This document shows, piece by piece, positions 53,281 through 63,341 of a DNA stretch of 64,000 nt. The translations under genes and the position numbers were made by a program. Position 1 is the first letter of the stretch. The number at the start of each line of letters is the position of its first letter. Origin of the DNA: Monosporascus cannonballus (taxonomy: Eukaryota; Ascomycota; Sordariomycetes; Xylariales). The stretch covers positions 1-64,000 of the forward strand of contig QJNS01000058.1 in the NCBI GenBank assembly GCA_004154925.1. Direction: 5' to 3'. The notes under the pieces were generated by a model. That model saw only the letters and a list, made by a program, of their open reading frames with translations. It did not search any database and was not told where the DNA came from.

Positions 53281-55287
53281 AAAAGGATATTTACGCTTAC
53301 GATAAATTGCAACAATTTGGGCAATATCTTTTGAGATATATTAGAAAATTTAATAATATAACGACATTTTTTAAAAAACCGAAAAACGAATAAGATATAA
53401 GTTTTAAACGAATAGTAAAAAGATCTAATACAAAAAATATACGAATATTAGTTATACGGATATCTAGGGATTTATAAAACCTTAAACCCGCTTTAACGTA
53501 TATATTCTTTTATTAAAATGAAATTCACGGTATAGAAATTATAACGCAATATAATATTTATGTTAAAATAAAGGCTCAACGACATAAGCCATACGAACAA
53601 TTACAGCTATTACTAATTGCAAAGCGATTATAGTATATAGTTATATTTAATTTTATTATTAAATTTCTTATATCAAAGAATCCAGTTATAAGAATATACT
53701 ATGATAATATTTTCGTAATCGTCGATCGATTTACGAAATTCTTTTATTTTTAATTATATCACAAGGATATAAATGCCGAATAAATAGCATATATTTTTTA
53801 GATATATTTATAATAGATACGGATTATTAATAAAAATATTTTGAATAAAAGATCGATATTGGTATTTAAGTTTTAGCAAGGCCTAATAATAGATATCTGT
53901 TTAAATCACAAATTATTTAACGTATTTAAACTTTAAATAAATAAATAAACAAAATAAATACATTAAAATTTGAAAGTTGATTTACGATATTATATTAATT
54001 ATGAATAAAATAATTAAGTTAAAAAATTATTAATCGTATAACTAATTTATAATACCAGTTATTACGGAAGAATTAAGATAATACCGTTTAAGCAAATTTT
54101 GATTTTATTATAAAAGTTTATAAGAAAATACGTAACGAAGGTCTAATTAATATTGAAATAATTTTTATATTAAAATAATTACGATAATTATATTAAGAAA
54201 TATATAACACTGAAATTCGTACGAAATCAAATAAAAAAAATATTATAATTAAAAAAAGTTAAAGAAATTAATTTTTAAAAAAGGGGAAATAATTTTCCTT
54301 GCTGACGGAAATACTTAAACAAAACGACTTATCAAAAGATTTAATTTTAAATATATCGGTTTATATAAAATTGTTAAAAGAATTTTAGAAAATATTTACT
54401 AATTAAGGTTTTTCATAAAAATCAAATTTTATTTAATTTTTTTATATTTCTTTATTTTAATTAATGGCGGATATATTTAAAGTATATACAGTATGACACG
54501 ATACGGAAATAAAAAACCAATAAATATATTAGGTAAAAAAGGTTTTCGATATACGAAAACAAACCGGATTTACCTAATATTTAATTAAATAAAAAAAATA
54601 TCCGGATTCCAAAAATACTTGGGAACCCGTTAAGAACTTTATTAGCGCCTAATACTTATTAAAAAACTTTTACTAATAACGACGGGCGCATCCTAATTAA
54701 CAGCCAACTAATTAATAGCCGGAATATCGGGCTGATCGGCCGTAACTTACGTTAACATAACAGCCGTAACAGCAGTTTCCAATTATTTCTGCTTTTTTTC
54801 GGAACGTTCGAATTTCTTTATAATCTCCGTACCTTTGATACCTTAACGAAATATTTCGATATTACGATAACGGAATAATCGCCTTTATTTTTGCAAACGA
54901 TCTAGCTTATTAATAACCGTTCGCAATATTTCGCGAACTTATTTCTTTTTACTTTTTAAACGATTTTCTTTATTCAAAAACTTTTGATATTTAATTTTTA
55001 AAGAATTAAAAATATTATAAAAATTATCGTAATAGATATAACGTATATATTTTAGAAAACCTTAAGCAACCTTATACCTTATACTTTCTTTTTTACAGTA
55101 AAAACAAAAGGGTATCTTAAAACTACAACGTTTAATGCATTTTTAAAAAAAAGTTAATACGTTTAGGTACATAAGATTTTTTACGTAATTCGATATAATA
55201 AATATAAAGAAAAAAAAGTTACATATTAGGATAAACAAATAAATAATTTGATTTTTAGGGACAAAGATCCTGGAAAAGGAGAGACCG

Positions 55288-55697
55288 TATTATAACTTAA
55301 CGGTTTTGGTTTCCTTACGGACGATCGGGCCTACGAAAAAAATAAACCCTAACTATCGCCAAGAAATTACGTAACCGGCTTAAAGGTCTTAAGGTGCTAA
55401 GTACTTTAAGCCTCTTAAGCCGGTAAAAAAGTTCAAAGGGCTTAACGGGCTCAAGGGTTTAAGCCGCTTAAGCACTTTAAGCCAGAATAAGGATATATAC
55501 GTTTATTATTTCCATAATTTAGATAGCTTTAATTTGTAACACTTATTAATACTAATCGTTTACAATAATCTTTTGCGCTCTTAGTATTAAGAAACGTGAC
55601 TAAATTAACTTATTGCTACAAAGTTCCACGATACTCCTGCTAACATAAACCCGTACGACTAAGGTTTAATAGTTGGTTAAACCGCCTAGCCGTTATA
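55288..55697 (+). repeat. 3' LTR of element H (410 bp)
   Basis: Starts TATTATAACTTAACGG and ends GCCTAGCCGTTATA. It is followed directly by AAAGA and element G's pol. Confidence 0.92.
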
Positions 55698-56029
55698 AAA
55701 GAGAAATTTGTATTAAAGTAAGGTTTATAGGGATTATCAAAATTTTACCCAATTTACTACGACCAAGGAATTTACAAAATAATAACTTTTGTTATACGAA
55801 AAAATTAGCGAATTTCAATTTCCTTATTATATACAAAAAAGATTCAGAAAACGGCAAAGCCGATACTTTAAATAAACGACCAAATTTCGAAAAGAAATTG
55901 ATCAAAATTAACTATATAATTTTTGATACCACTATAAAAAGATCTTTACGTTTATACAAAATTCCAACACTTCGGGCGGTCCCCAAAATATACATCAAAA
56001 AATCCAGCAGTATAACGACAGTTTCCTAG
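55698..56029 (+). pseudogene. RNase H end of element G pol, right of insertion H
   Basis: The reading frame from 55698 gives an RNase H to integrase linker segment including LANFNFLIIYKKDSENGKADTLNKRP, very like the conserved gypsy segment around DALSR. It corresponds to 53060-53240 in H. An open frame appears to start at 55673, but its first codons are LTR sequence of H, so that ATG is accidental. Role in an intact element: removal of RNA from the RNA-DNA hybrid. Confidence 0.8.
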
Positions 56030-57173
56030 AAAACCAGAAAAACGGATAAAATATAAATTCCGAAAAATACTAGAAAAATCTAATACGAAAAATATACGAA
56101 CATCAGCTACATAAACATTCAAGGATTTACAACACTCTAAAACGGCTTCTACGCACATATTCCTTTCCTAAAATAAAGTTGAGAATACAAAAAAATCCAG
56201 CAATACGATATTTACGCCAGAATAAAAGCCCGACGACATTAGCCATACGGAAAATTATAGTCACTACCAGTACAAAACGATCATAGTATTTAGTTATATT
56301 CGATTTTATTACCAAACTCCTTATATCAAAAAGTTCAGCTATAAAAATACATTATGATAATATTTTCGTAATCGTCAATCGATTTAAGAAATTTTCCTAT
56401 TTTTTTATTATATCATAAGAACACAAACGCCGAACAAATAACATATATTTTCTTTAAACACACTTTAAATATATATCGATTACAAATAAAGATTATCTTA
56501 AAGAAAGGATTAATATTTATATTTAAATTTTAACAAAGCTTTATATTATAATTCGACTTAAATTACAAATTATCTAAGGCTTTTAAATCATAAATAAATA
56601 AACAAATAAAACGAACCAATTAAATTTTAAAAGTTTACTTACGATATTACATTAATTATGAATAAAATAATTAAGTTGAAAAATTACTAATCGTATAATT
56701 AACTTATAATATTAATTATCATAGAAGTATCAAAACAATATCTGTAAACGCGAACTTTGATTTCATTTTAAAAATTTACAAAAAATACGTAATCACGGTC
56801 CAATTAATATCAAAATAATTTTTAAGTCCGAATAATTAAGATAATTATATCGAACAATAAAACTAAAATTCGTACGAAATCAAATAAATAAGTATTATAA
56901 CTAGAAAAGGCTAAAAAAACTAACTTTTAAAAAAGGGGAAATGGTTTTTCTCGTTACCAAAAATATTCAAATAAAAAGACCCAGCAAAAGACTCGATTTT
57001 AAATATATCTGTCTATATAAAATCGCTAAGAAAATTTCAGAAAATAACTACCAACTAGAACTCCTATCAAAGTTTAAACTTTATCTAGTTTTCCATATTT
57101 TTTTGTGTTCGAATTAACGGTAAATTTTATCGTAATAGATAAAGAACAAAACGATATGGAAATAAAAAACAAA

Positions 57174-57340
57174 TGTCACGGGCCAAGGGCCCTAGTGGAG
57201 GGATTAGCGTAACGCTAATCCCGTGGCTCCTGTATATATATAGCTAGCTGCTCCTACGTATCTTTTTAGCTGTTCTCTAGATTTCTTAATAGACCTGTTG
57301 TGGCCCATATCCTTAGCTACTGCGTATGCAGCCCCTTATA
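57174..57340 (+). repeat. 5' LTR of element I, with internal palindrome
   Basis: 167 bp and nearly unmutated, with TATATATATAGC as TATA-like motif near 57233. At 57200-57222 the arms GGGATTAGCGT and ACGCTAATCCC form a perfect 11-bp inverted repeat around one A. The 3' copy has the same palindrome degraded by transitions. Confidence 0.88.
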
Positions 57341-58522
57341 TATTGAAAAATCTCCTTTTTCGCAAACGGTCCGTCGCCGTAAGAAATACGCCAACGTTAC
57401 GTACCCATTATTCGTACGCAGCTTATTTGCCATGGATACCGAGGAACCGCGCCGTTAGGTTTTACGAACCGTTCGCGAGTTATAAGGCCGTAAGGACCAT
57501 AATACCTGGAGGTTCGAAATAAATGGAAAATTATTTGTTAACAGAAAGGCGATCGCCGATAATCGTACGTATTTTTTTTATATTTAGGGAGCTTTTAATT
57601 ATTAACTTTAAAAATTAATATTTTTGCCGTATATAAAAATTTTTTTAAAAAAGCCGAATTCCTAAATTTGCTTAAATTATATTATTATTATTTTAAAAAA
57701 ACTTAATAAAGAATAAAAAGTTAATTAATGCTTAATTAAATTATGTTAATATAATATTTAAAAAATATCTGAATATATTTTTATATTTGAAAATATTTTT
57801 TAATAAGCCTAAAAAATAAATAACTAAATAAAGTTAAAATTTTCCTATTAATATCGGGCTTTAATGCCGCAATAAAAAAAATAATTAAATTACGAAAAGT
57901 AATTTAATATTTAGGAAAAGTTCGCGTAATCTTTTTATTATTCGGAAATATCGTTTTTAATAGCTTTTATCCCGGCGTATTTATACGTAATAATTTTCTA
58001 ATTAAAAGGTAATATTATAAAAAATGAAAAAATTAATACGTTAATTATTAATTATTAATATAAGCCCCGTTGGCGAACGGAAAGGTATTATTTAAGATAT
58101 AGCAAAACGGGATATTTTCGGAAAAATTATTTTAAAAGGAAAAAAATCGCCGTCCGATATATTAACGTTAATAAGGCCTTAAAACTTTCGTTATGGTTTA
58201 AATAATAAAAAGCAGCCGTAAAGGCGTTCGATAAAACTTGGGAAAACTTATATAAGCTTAACATTTACGAAACGTTAAAGGAACTGGCAAAAAAAAACCT
58301 TGGGGAAAATAACGCGAAGATATAGAGCTGGTAGCGTATAACGTGCCAAAGACGTACGGGCGTAAAGTATGCGGCGTGGTTTCCCCGTAACTATCGGAAA
58401 ACCCTTCGGATTAGGATTTGCGAATATCGCCGCCTTGGAATAAGGTCCCTAAAAAGATGTTACGAATAAATATTTGTTATATAAAGGGAAAAAGCGAAAA
58501 TTAGATTTAGAGAAAGGGGTTA

Positions 58523-58687
58523 TATTACGGGCCAAGGGCCTTAGTAAAAAAATTAACCTAACGTTAATTCCGTGGCTCCTATATATATAACTAGCTGCTC
58601 TTACGTATTTTCTTAGTTGTTTTCTAGATTTCTCAATAGATCTGTTATGGCTCATATTCTTAGCTACTGCGTATGTAGTCCCTTACA
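58523..58687 (+). repeat. 3' LTR of element I
   Basis: 165 bp. It differs from the 5' copy mostly by C-to-T and G-to-A changes. It ends CCCTTACA, keeping the CA terminus that has become TA in the 5' copy. Confidence 0.88.
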
Positions 58688-59470
58688 ACAAATAATTATA
58701 TACGGTAAAAAAATATTTAATATGAGAAAAAAAAGATTTACCTAATATCTAATTAAGTAAAAAAGGTACCCGGATTCCAAAAACATCTAAAAACCTGCCA
58801 AAAACCTTATTAACACCTAGCGTCTATTAAAAAGCTTTTATTAATAACGCTGAAAGCATTTTACGAAACGTTTAAATTAACAATTAACCAGTTAATAACG
58901 TCAAAATTAACCTAATTAAATAAGGTTACGGCTAATACAAACGCAGTTATTTATATTATCAACTATTTCTATTTTTATTCGAAACGTTTAAACTTTTTTA
59001 TCGTTTCGGCACCTTTAATACGATAACGAAATATTTGGATATTTTAACAAAGAAAAAATTGTCGTTGTTTTTGAAAATAATCTAGTTTATTAGCAGTAAC
59101 CCGTCACATCTTTCCAACCTATTCCTTTTCGCCCTTTAAATAATTCTCTTTATTAAAAAGTTTTTTATATTCAGCTTTAAATGGCCCAAAAACATCGCAA
59201 AGACCGCCATAACGAATATATCGCGTACATTTGATAAAATCACGAAAACCGTATACTTCATCTTTTCCTTTTCGTAACGGGAATAAAAAAGCTTATTAAA
59301 ATCAAAACGAACAATTCGTTCTAATAAAAGAAAGACCTTAGTACGTTTATAGGAAGGAGATTTTTTAATGCGACTCGACGTAATGGATATAAAAAAAGAG
59401 GTTATTTACTAAAATTAATAAACAAAGAAATTAATCTTTAGAGACAAAAATCTTAAAAAGGGAAAATTCG

Positions 59471-59863
59471 TATTATAACCTAACAGGCTTGGCGGGTCTA
59501 AAAACGGTCGGGAACAAGAAAAACTAAGCTCAAGATGGAAAAATATTACGTGATCGGCTCAAAGGGTTCGGAAGGCTTAGCGCCTTAAGCCCCTTAAGCT
59601 ATGTCCAAGGTTTTCGAAAGCTTAAAGCTCTTAAGGGCTTAAGCCCTTTAAACATCTTAAGCTATAATTAAGATATATACGCTTATTATTTCCATAGTTT
59701 AAATAGCTTCAGTTTGCAATAAAATATCATTACCTAAGGTAGCCTTAGTATTACGAAACGTAATACGTTACTATATCTATTACATAGATTTCCACGATAC
59801 TCCTGCCAACATAAACTCGTACGACTAAGGTTTAATAGTTGGTTAAACCGCCTAGCCGTCACA
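59471..59863 (+). repeat. 3' LTR of element G
   Basis: 393 bp, starts TATTATAACCTAACAGG and ends GCCTAGCCGTCACA, keeping the CA end. The TSD CCACG follows immediately. Confidence 0.9.
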
Positions 59864-59868
59864 CCACG

Positions 59869-60140
59869 AAAGTCAGGATTATTGGGACCTTACGAGATTA
59901 CAATGATCCAAGAAAAGAACAAACAGTTATGATCAAGTATAATACGTTCGTTAATTCTATAGTTTAGATAGCCCCAGCATGCAACACTTATTAATATCTA
60001 CAACTTCGTTATCTAAGATACCCTGGGTATTACGAGACGTGATTAAGTTATTCTTATCGCTCAGATTTCCACGACACTCCTGCTAACATAAACCCGTACA
60101 ACTTAGGTTTAGTACTTGGTTAAACCGCCTAGCCGTTATA
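59869..60140 (+). repeat. LTR F, right part
   Basis: Continuation of LTR F after element G: AAAGTCAGGATT... to GCCGTTATA. It repeats the end structure of the G and H LTRs (...TAAACCGCCTAGCC...). Confidence 0.65.
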
Positions 60141-60767
60141 TTTAAACAATAAAAATATTTTTTTAAAAAAATGAAAGATATAATTATTAATAAACCAATT
60201 ATAATTATATACGATTTAATATGCTCGATTATATTAAAATTTAATATTTTAAATTATATATTAAATATAAAAAATAAGTAACGAAATAATTAAAGAAAAT
60301 TATATTTTGTTATATTAGATTTCGTATAAATTACAGAAATCTGAACTTGATTATAATATTTTAAATAAACAGTTTGTAATTATCGTACTAAATTTTTGAA
60401 ATTATACATATTTTCTAAAAATATATTTTAAAATTTAATATTTCTCGACATGATTAAAGTTTTACTTACTTTATTACAGTTAAATCATTTATAAATAGAA
60501 AATTACGATACATTAAAAAGTACTATATTTTGGTATTATTATTATTTAATTTCTTTTTAAAAAATTAGACAATTAAAGTTAAATGGAAATAATAAAATTT
60601 AAAAAAGAAAATTAGTTACAATTAGTTATAGAATTTTTAATATCCTAGTAAAAGGTTATTTACATTTATATTAAATTCTCCTTATACAAATCACATTATA
60701 AAACGTATCCTGTTAGGGATAAAATAGTAAGAATATTAAAAATGTAGTATTAAAAGAGAATACAGAA

Positions 60768-61031
60768 TGTGTGAGATAACGAAGGTGCGACGCTAGCCAC
60801 AATATCAAAAGATCAGCAATTCCAAACCCCCAATTGGGGTTTGGACACCCTAATCCACCTTATAAGGACTAGCTGTGCATATCATCACAGAATGTCAGCG
60901 AGCTAACTAGTTATATATAGACCTGCCAAGCCTTAGCAGCCTTTGAACCGTATAATCTCTAATATATACAAAAACAAGAAGTATCATAATAAGTAACCAA
61001 GAAAGAACATACTAAATAAATATCAAACCTT
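60768..61031. mobile_element. Insert J2: 264-bp, normal-GC insertion with TSD CAGAA
   Basis: CAGAA occurs at 60763-60767 and 61032-61036. Without the insert and one copy, element E reads ATA CAG AAA TAT TAA AAG through the integrase zinc-finger region without a frame change. The insert begins TGTGTGAGAT and ends ATCAAACCTTG. It contains a perfect 10-bp inverted repeat (60821-60845) and a TATA-like TTATATATAGACC near 60912. It is LTR-like in size and has no coding capacity. The 3' terminus TTG is unusual for an LTR. Confidence 0.7.
60821..60845. repeat. 10-bp inverted repeat in J2
   Basis: TCCAAACCCC and GGGGTTTGGA are perfect reverse complements around CAATT. It may be a binding site or hairpin within the insert. 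Confidence 0.9.
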
Positions 61032-61436
61032 GCAGAAATATTAAAAGGATTTAATTCGCTATAAAGATAAACATTAATTACATAAATATTTATAAATGTA
61101 AAAAATCTTTAAACTATTTTTATGTATTTATTAATTTTTAAAACGAAATTAAAAATGAAACAAATATAATGATTATAAAATTTATTGATAAAGTTAAAAT
61201 ATAATAATATAAGCTTTATAAAAAGCTATAATTATTATTAATTTTAAAATAATTAAAGCATTGAATGAACGCAAATATAATTATTATATTTCTATTATTT
61301 AAGAGTTTAATTACGCCAAAATATTATATTAACATGTTTATAAATCTTAATATACCTTTAAAATTCGTTTATTAATTTAACATCTTAAAAAATATAGAAG
61401 CTAAATAAATAAAAAAATATATATATAGTAAACAAC

Positions 61437-61588
61437 TGTTACGGCCTGGTCCTCCATAACGTCTTCCAACATGTACTGAGGGTACGAGTACATATAGACA
61501 GCTGTAAGCACCAGGATGATTGCCACAATTGCGATCATTCCACTGATCTTTTGCCCTAGTGGCGTAATGGCATGGTGCAGCCATAACA
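61437..61588. mobile_element. Insert K: 152-bp solo LTR with TSD ACAAC
   Basis: Starts TGTTACGGCC and ends CCATAACA, so TGTTA/TAACA form terminal inverted repeats. The flanks are exactly ACAAC at 61432-61436 and 61589-61593. Composition is normal among AT-rich DNA. Minus-strand frames across it (61372-61623) look membrane-protein-like only by chance. It does not match the LTRs of A-I by eye. Confidence 0.8.
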
Positions 61589-63043
61589 ACAACGTTTTTT
61601 ACCAAATACGAAGTATTGTTCAAAACTATTTCCGATTAAACAATTGCGTTTATTTCGAGATTTTGGTTAATTTTTAAAACAGAAGTTTGTTTAAATTATA
61701 AGATTTTAATTCAATTAAGTTTTCAATAAGTAAATAAATAAAACAGTTAAATTAAATACTAGATATTAACTGACCATATTAAATTAGTTCAAAATGTAAT
61801 AATAAAGTTAAACAAATATTTATTATTTAAATATCGTATAATATTAATTATCATAATAATCTTAAAATAATTGTAATAAGTACAAATTTTGCTTTATATT
61901 TAATATTGCTCGAAATATATATAATGGAATTATAAGCTTTAAAACAATATTTACGTCGAAATAACATAAAGAATTATATTAGAAAATGAAACCGGCGTTA
62001 ATACTCGTACAAAATTAAATCAATATCATAATTAAAAAAGGTTAAAATTTTAATTTCAAAATATAAAAAGAATTGTTTTAGTTATAACAAATACGTAAAT
62101 AAAACTGTTTAACCAAATCTGTAATTTTAAATATATTTATCGATGTAAAATTGCTAAAAACATTTTAAAAACTTTATTAATTGGAATTTAGATTAAAAGT
62201 AAATATCTAGCTCACTTTTTACAGTTTTCTTTTAAAATAACTTCATAATAGAAATTATTAGAATCTATAAGTAACGAATTAATATAGAATGAGAAAATAG
62301 CATGACGTATAAAATTAAAAAACCTTGTAATATAATAAAAGAAAATGAATTGATATTATATTGTATAAAGTAGCAAAACATCTAAACGCTAATAATAACT
62401 AAATGCCTAGAAAATGTTTTATAAACAAATAATATTTACTTCAAAACTTTTATTAAAAACGACGGAATTAAAACTTATATTTAATTAATGTTTTATAAAA
62501 GTAAGACTTTCGAGTTAACTAAGCTTTAATCGATAACATTTATATTTTCAAAAACTTAAAATTTTATTTTAGTTTCGATTTCATAACTATTTAAATTATT
62601 GCATTTATTTAAGCACTAAAATATATAGTTAATAAAATCCATATTGTCCGTTTAATATTATTGCTATTTATAACCAATACGAAGTAACCAAGAAAAAGAT
62701 TTAAACAACGTTTTTATAGTAATTAGTTTTTTAAAACTAGTAATTTAAATAATACAATCCTTAATTATACAATTACAAACATCTCCTTTATAATATAGTT
62801 TATTACAACATATATATCTATATAACGAAAACTCTTCTTTTTATATAATAAATAAAACTTTTAAAATGGTTTAAAAAAAGTACGATATAAAGTTAAAATC
62901 TTATATATTGATTGCATTACTTAAACTATAACGCTATTTACTTTTACTATAGTAGCGTCGTAAAACATAATTAAATATAATAAAAAAGAAATTTATTAGA
63001 AGAAATGCTTAAAGTGAAGGTTTTTGGAAAAAGAAAATAGCAT

Positions 63044-63341
63044 TGCGATTTAATAAATTATAGCGCCAAGAAACGGTCGTAACAAAAATAGCCAAAAAAA
63101 CTAGACAAGTTAGATGACGTAATAGATTACAAATTCACTGATAATAAGTCGAGATAAAATATGTTCTCGTTATATTTATATTTTAAAAAATGTGAACTTA
63201 TAATGTAAATACGTTATTTAAAAAGGTTTTAATATTACAATATAGAATTCCTTTTTATTATTGAAGTTGCTACGACATTTCTCTTAATATAAATCTATAT
63301 ATCTAATAATTAATAACTAGTTAAACCCTTTAGCCGTTATA
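63044..63341 (+). repeat. 3' LTR of element E (degraded)
   Basis: The end, TTAAACCCTTTAGCCGTTATA at 63321-63341, matches the ends of LTRs F, G and H, and AGAAACGGTCG near 63072 matches their beginnings. The left boundary is estimated at TGCGATTTAATA. Confidence 0.6.

Larger units (their letters stand above)
48762..55697 (+). mobile_element. Element H: complete 6936-bp gypsy element inserted in G
   Basis: Both LTRs are exactly 410 bp (48762-49171 and 55288-55697). The flanks are AAAGG (48757-48761) and AAAGA (55698-55702), a TSD with one G-to-A change. Removing H rejoins G's pol next to the sequence found uninterrupted in H near 53050-53070. Inside: gag start near 49226, protease region 50540-50660, RT with YFDN near 52420, RNase H around 52850-53260, integrase core reading FVIVDRFTKF with GAT at 53724-53726, and a purine-rich tract TGGAAAAGGAGAG just before the 3' LTR. 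G exceeds C on the plus strand over most of it. No frame is intact. Confidence 0.92.
57174..58687 (+). mobile_element. Element I: small (1514-bp) LTR element with TSD ACAAA
   Basis: The LTRs are 57174-57340 (167 bp) and 58523-58687 (165 bp), starting TGTCACGGGCC/TATTACGGGCC and ending CCCCTTATA/CCCTTACA. An exact TSD, ACAAA, lies at 57169-57173 and 58688-58692. A purine tract AGAGAAAGGGG (58509-58519) precedes the right LTR, giving plus orientation. The 1.18-kb interior has no recognisable gag or pol; the only open stretch (57298-57522) starts in the LTR and matches nothing I know. It is most likely a non-autonomous element mobilised in trans. It is inserted in the 3' non-coding part of element G. 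Confidence 0.88.
44533..59863 (+). mobile_element. Element G: Ty3/gypsy element with TSD CCACG, host of H and I
   Basis: The LTRs are 44533-44932 (400 bp) and 59471-59863 (393 bp). CCACG flanks it exactly (44528-44532, 59864-59868). Without H, I and their TSD copies it is about 6.87 kb. Landmarks in order: gag start at 44978; zinc knuckle near 45947-45990 (GHTVT spacing, Cys partly changed to Tyr); protease region 46139-46375; RT with YLDN box at 48147-48158; RNase H end 55698-56029; integrase core at 56362-56388, read as VNRF with Asp changed to Asn. C exceeds G on the plus strand over much of it. All frames are interrupted. Confidence 0.9.
41581..63341 (+). mobile_element. Element E: oldest plus-strand gypsy remnant of the right stack
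   Basis: Its own sequence lies at about 41.6-44.43 kb and 60.14-63.34 kb, separated by the F/G/H/I stack. The block near 42323 (AGTATGCTTGTAGAAAAACC) corresponds to 46475 in G and 50770 in H, just after protease. RT and RNase H sequence brackets the insertion of F (44.3 and 60.2 kb). The integrase zinc-finger region is at 61030-61080, and the 3' LTR is about 63044-63341. The 5' LTR and early gag are missing; element A's remnant ends where they should be. Frames are fully destroyed. It carries inserts J1, J2 and K. Confidence 0.6.

Noticed and set aside
55673..56029. 118-codon frame taken as a gene with its own start
   Set aside because: The first codons are LTR sequence of element H; the rest is interrupted RNase H/integrase-linker sequence of element G.
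57298..57522. 74-codon frame in element I as a gene
   Set aside because: It starts inside the LTR, lacks family features and appears once in a RIP-affected element.
61372..61623. Minus-strand frames with a hydrophobic, membrane-protein-like segment
   Set aside because: They lie across solo LTR K, whose exact ends and ACAAC duplication explain the normal-GC island.
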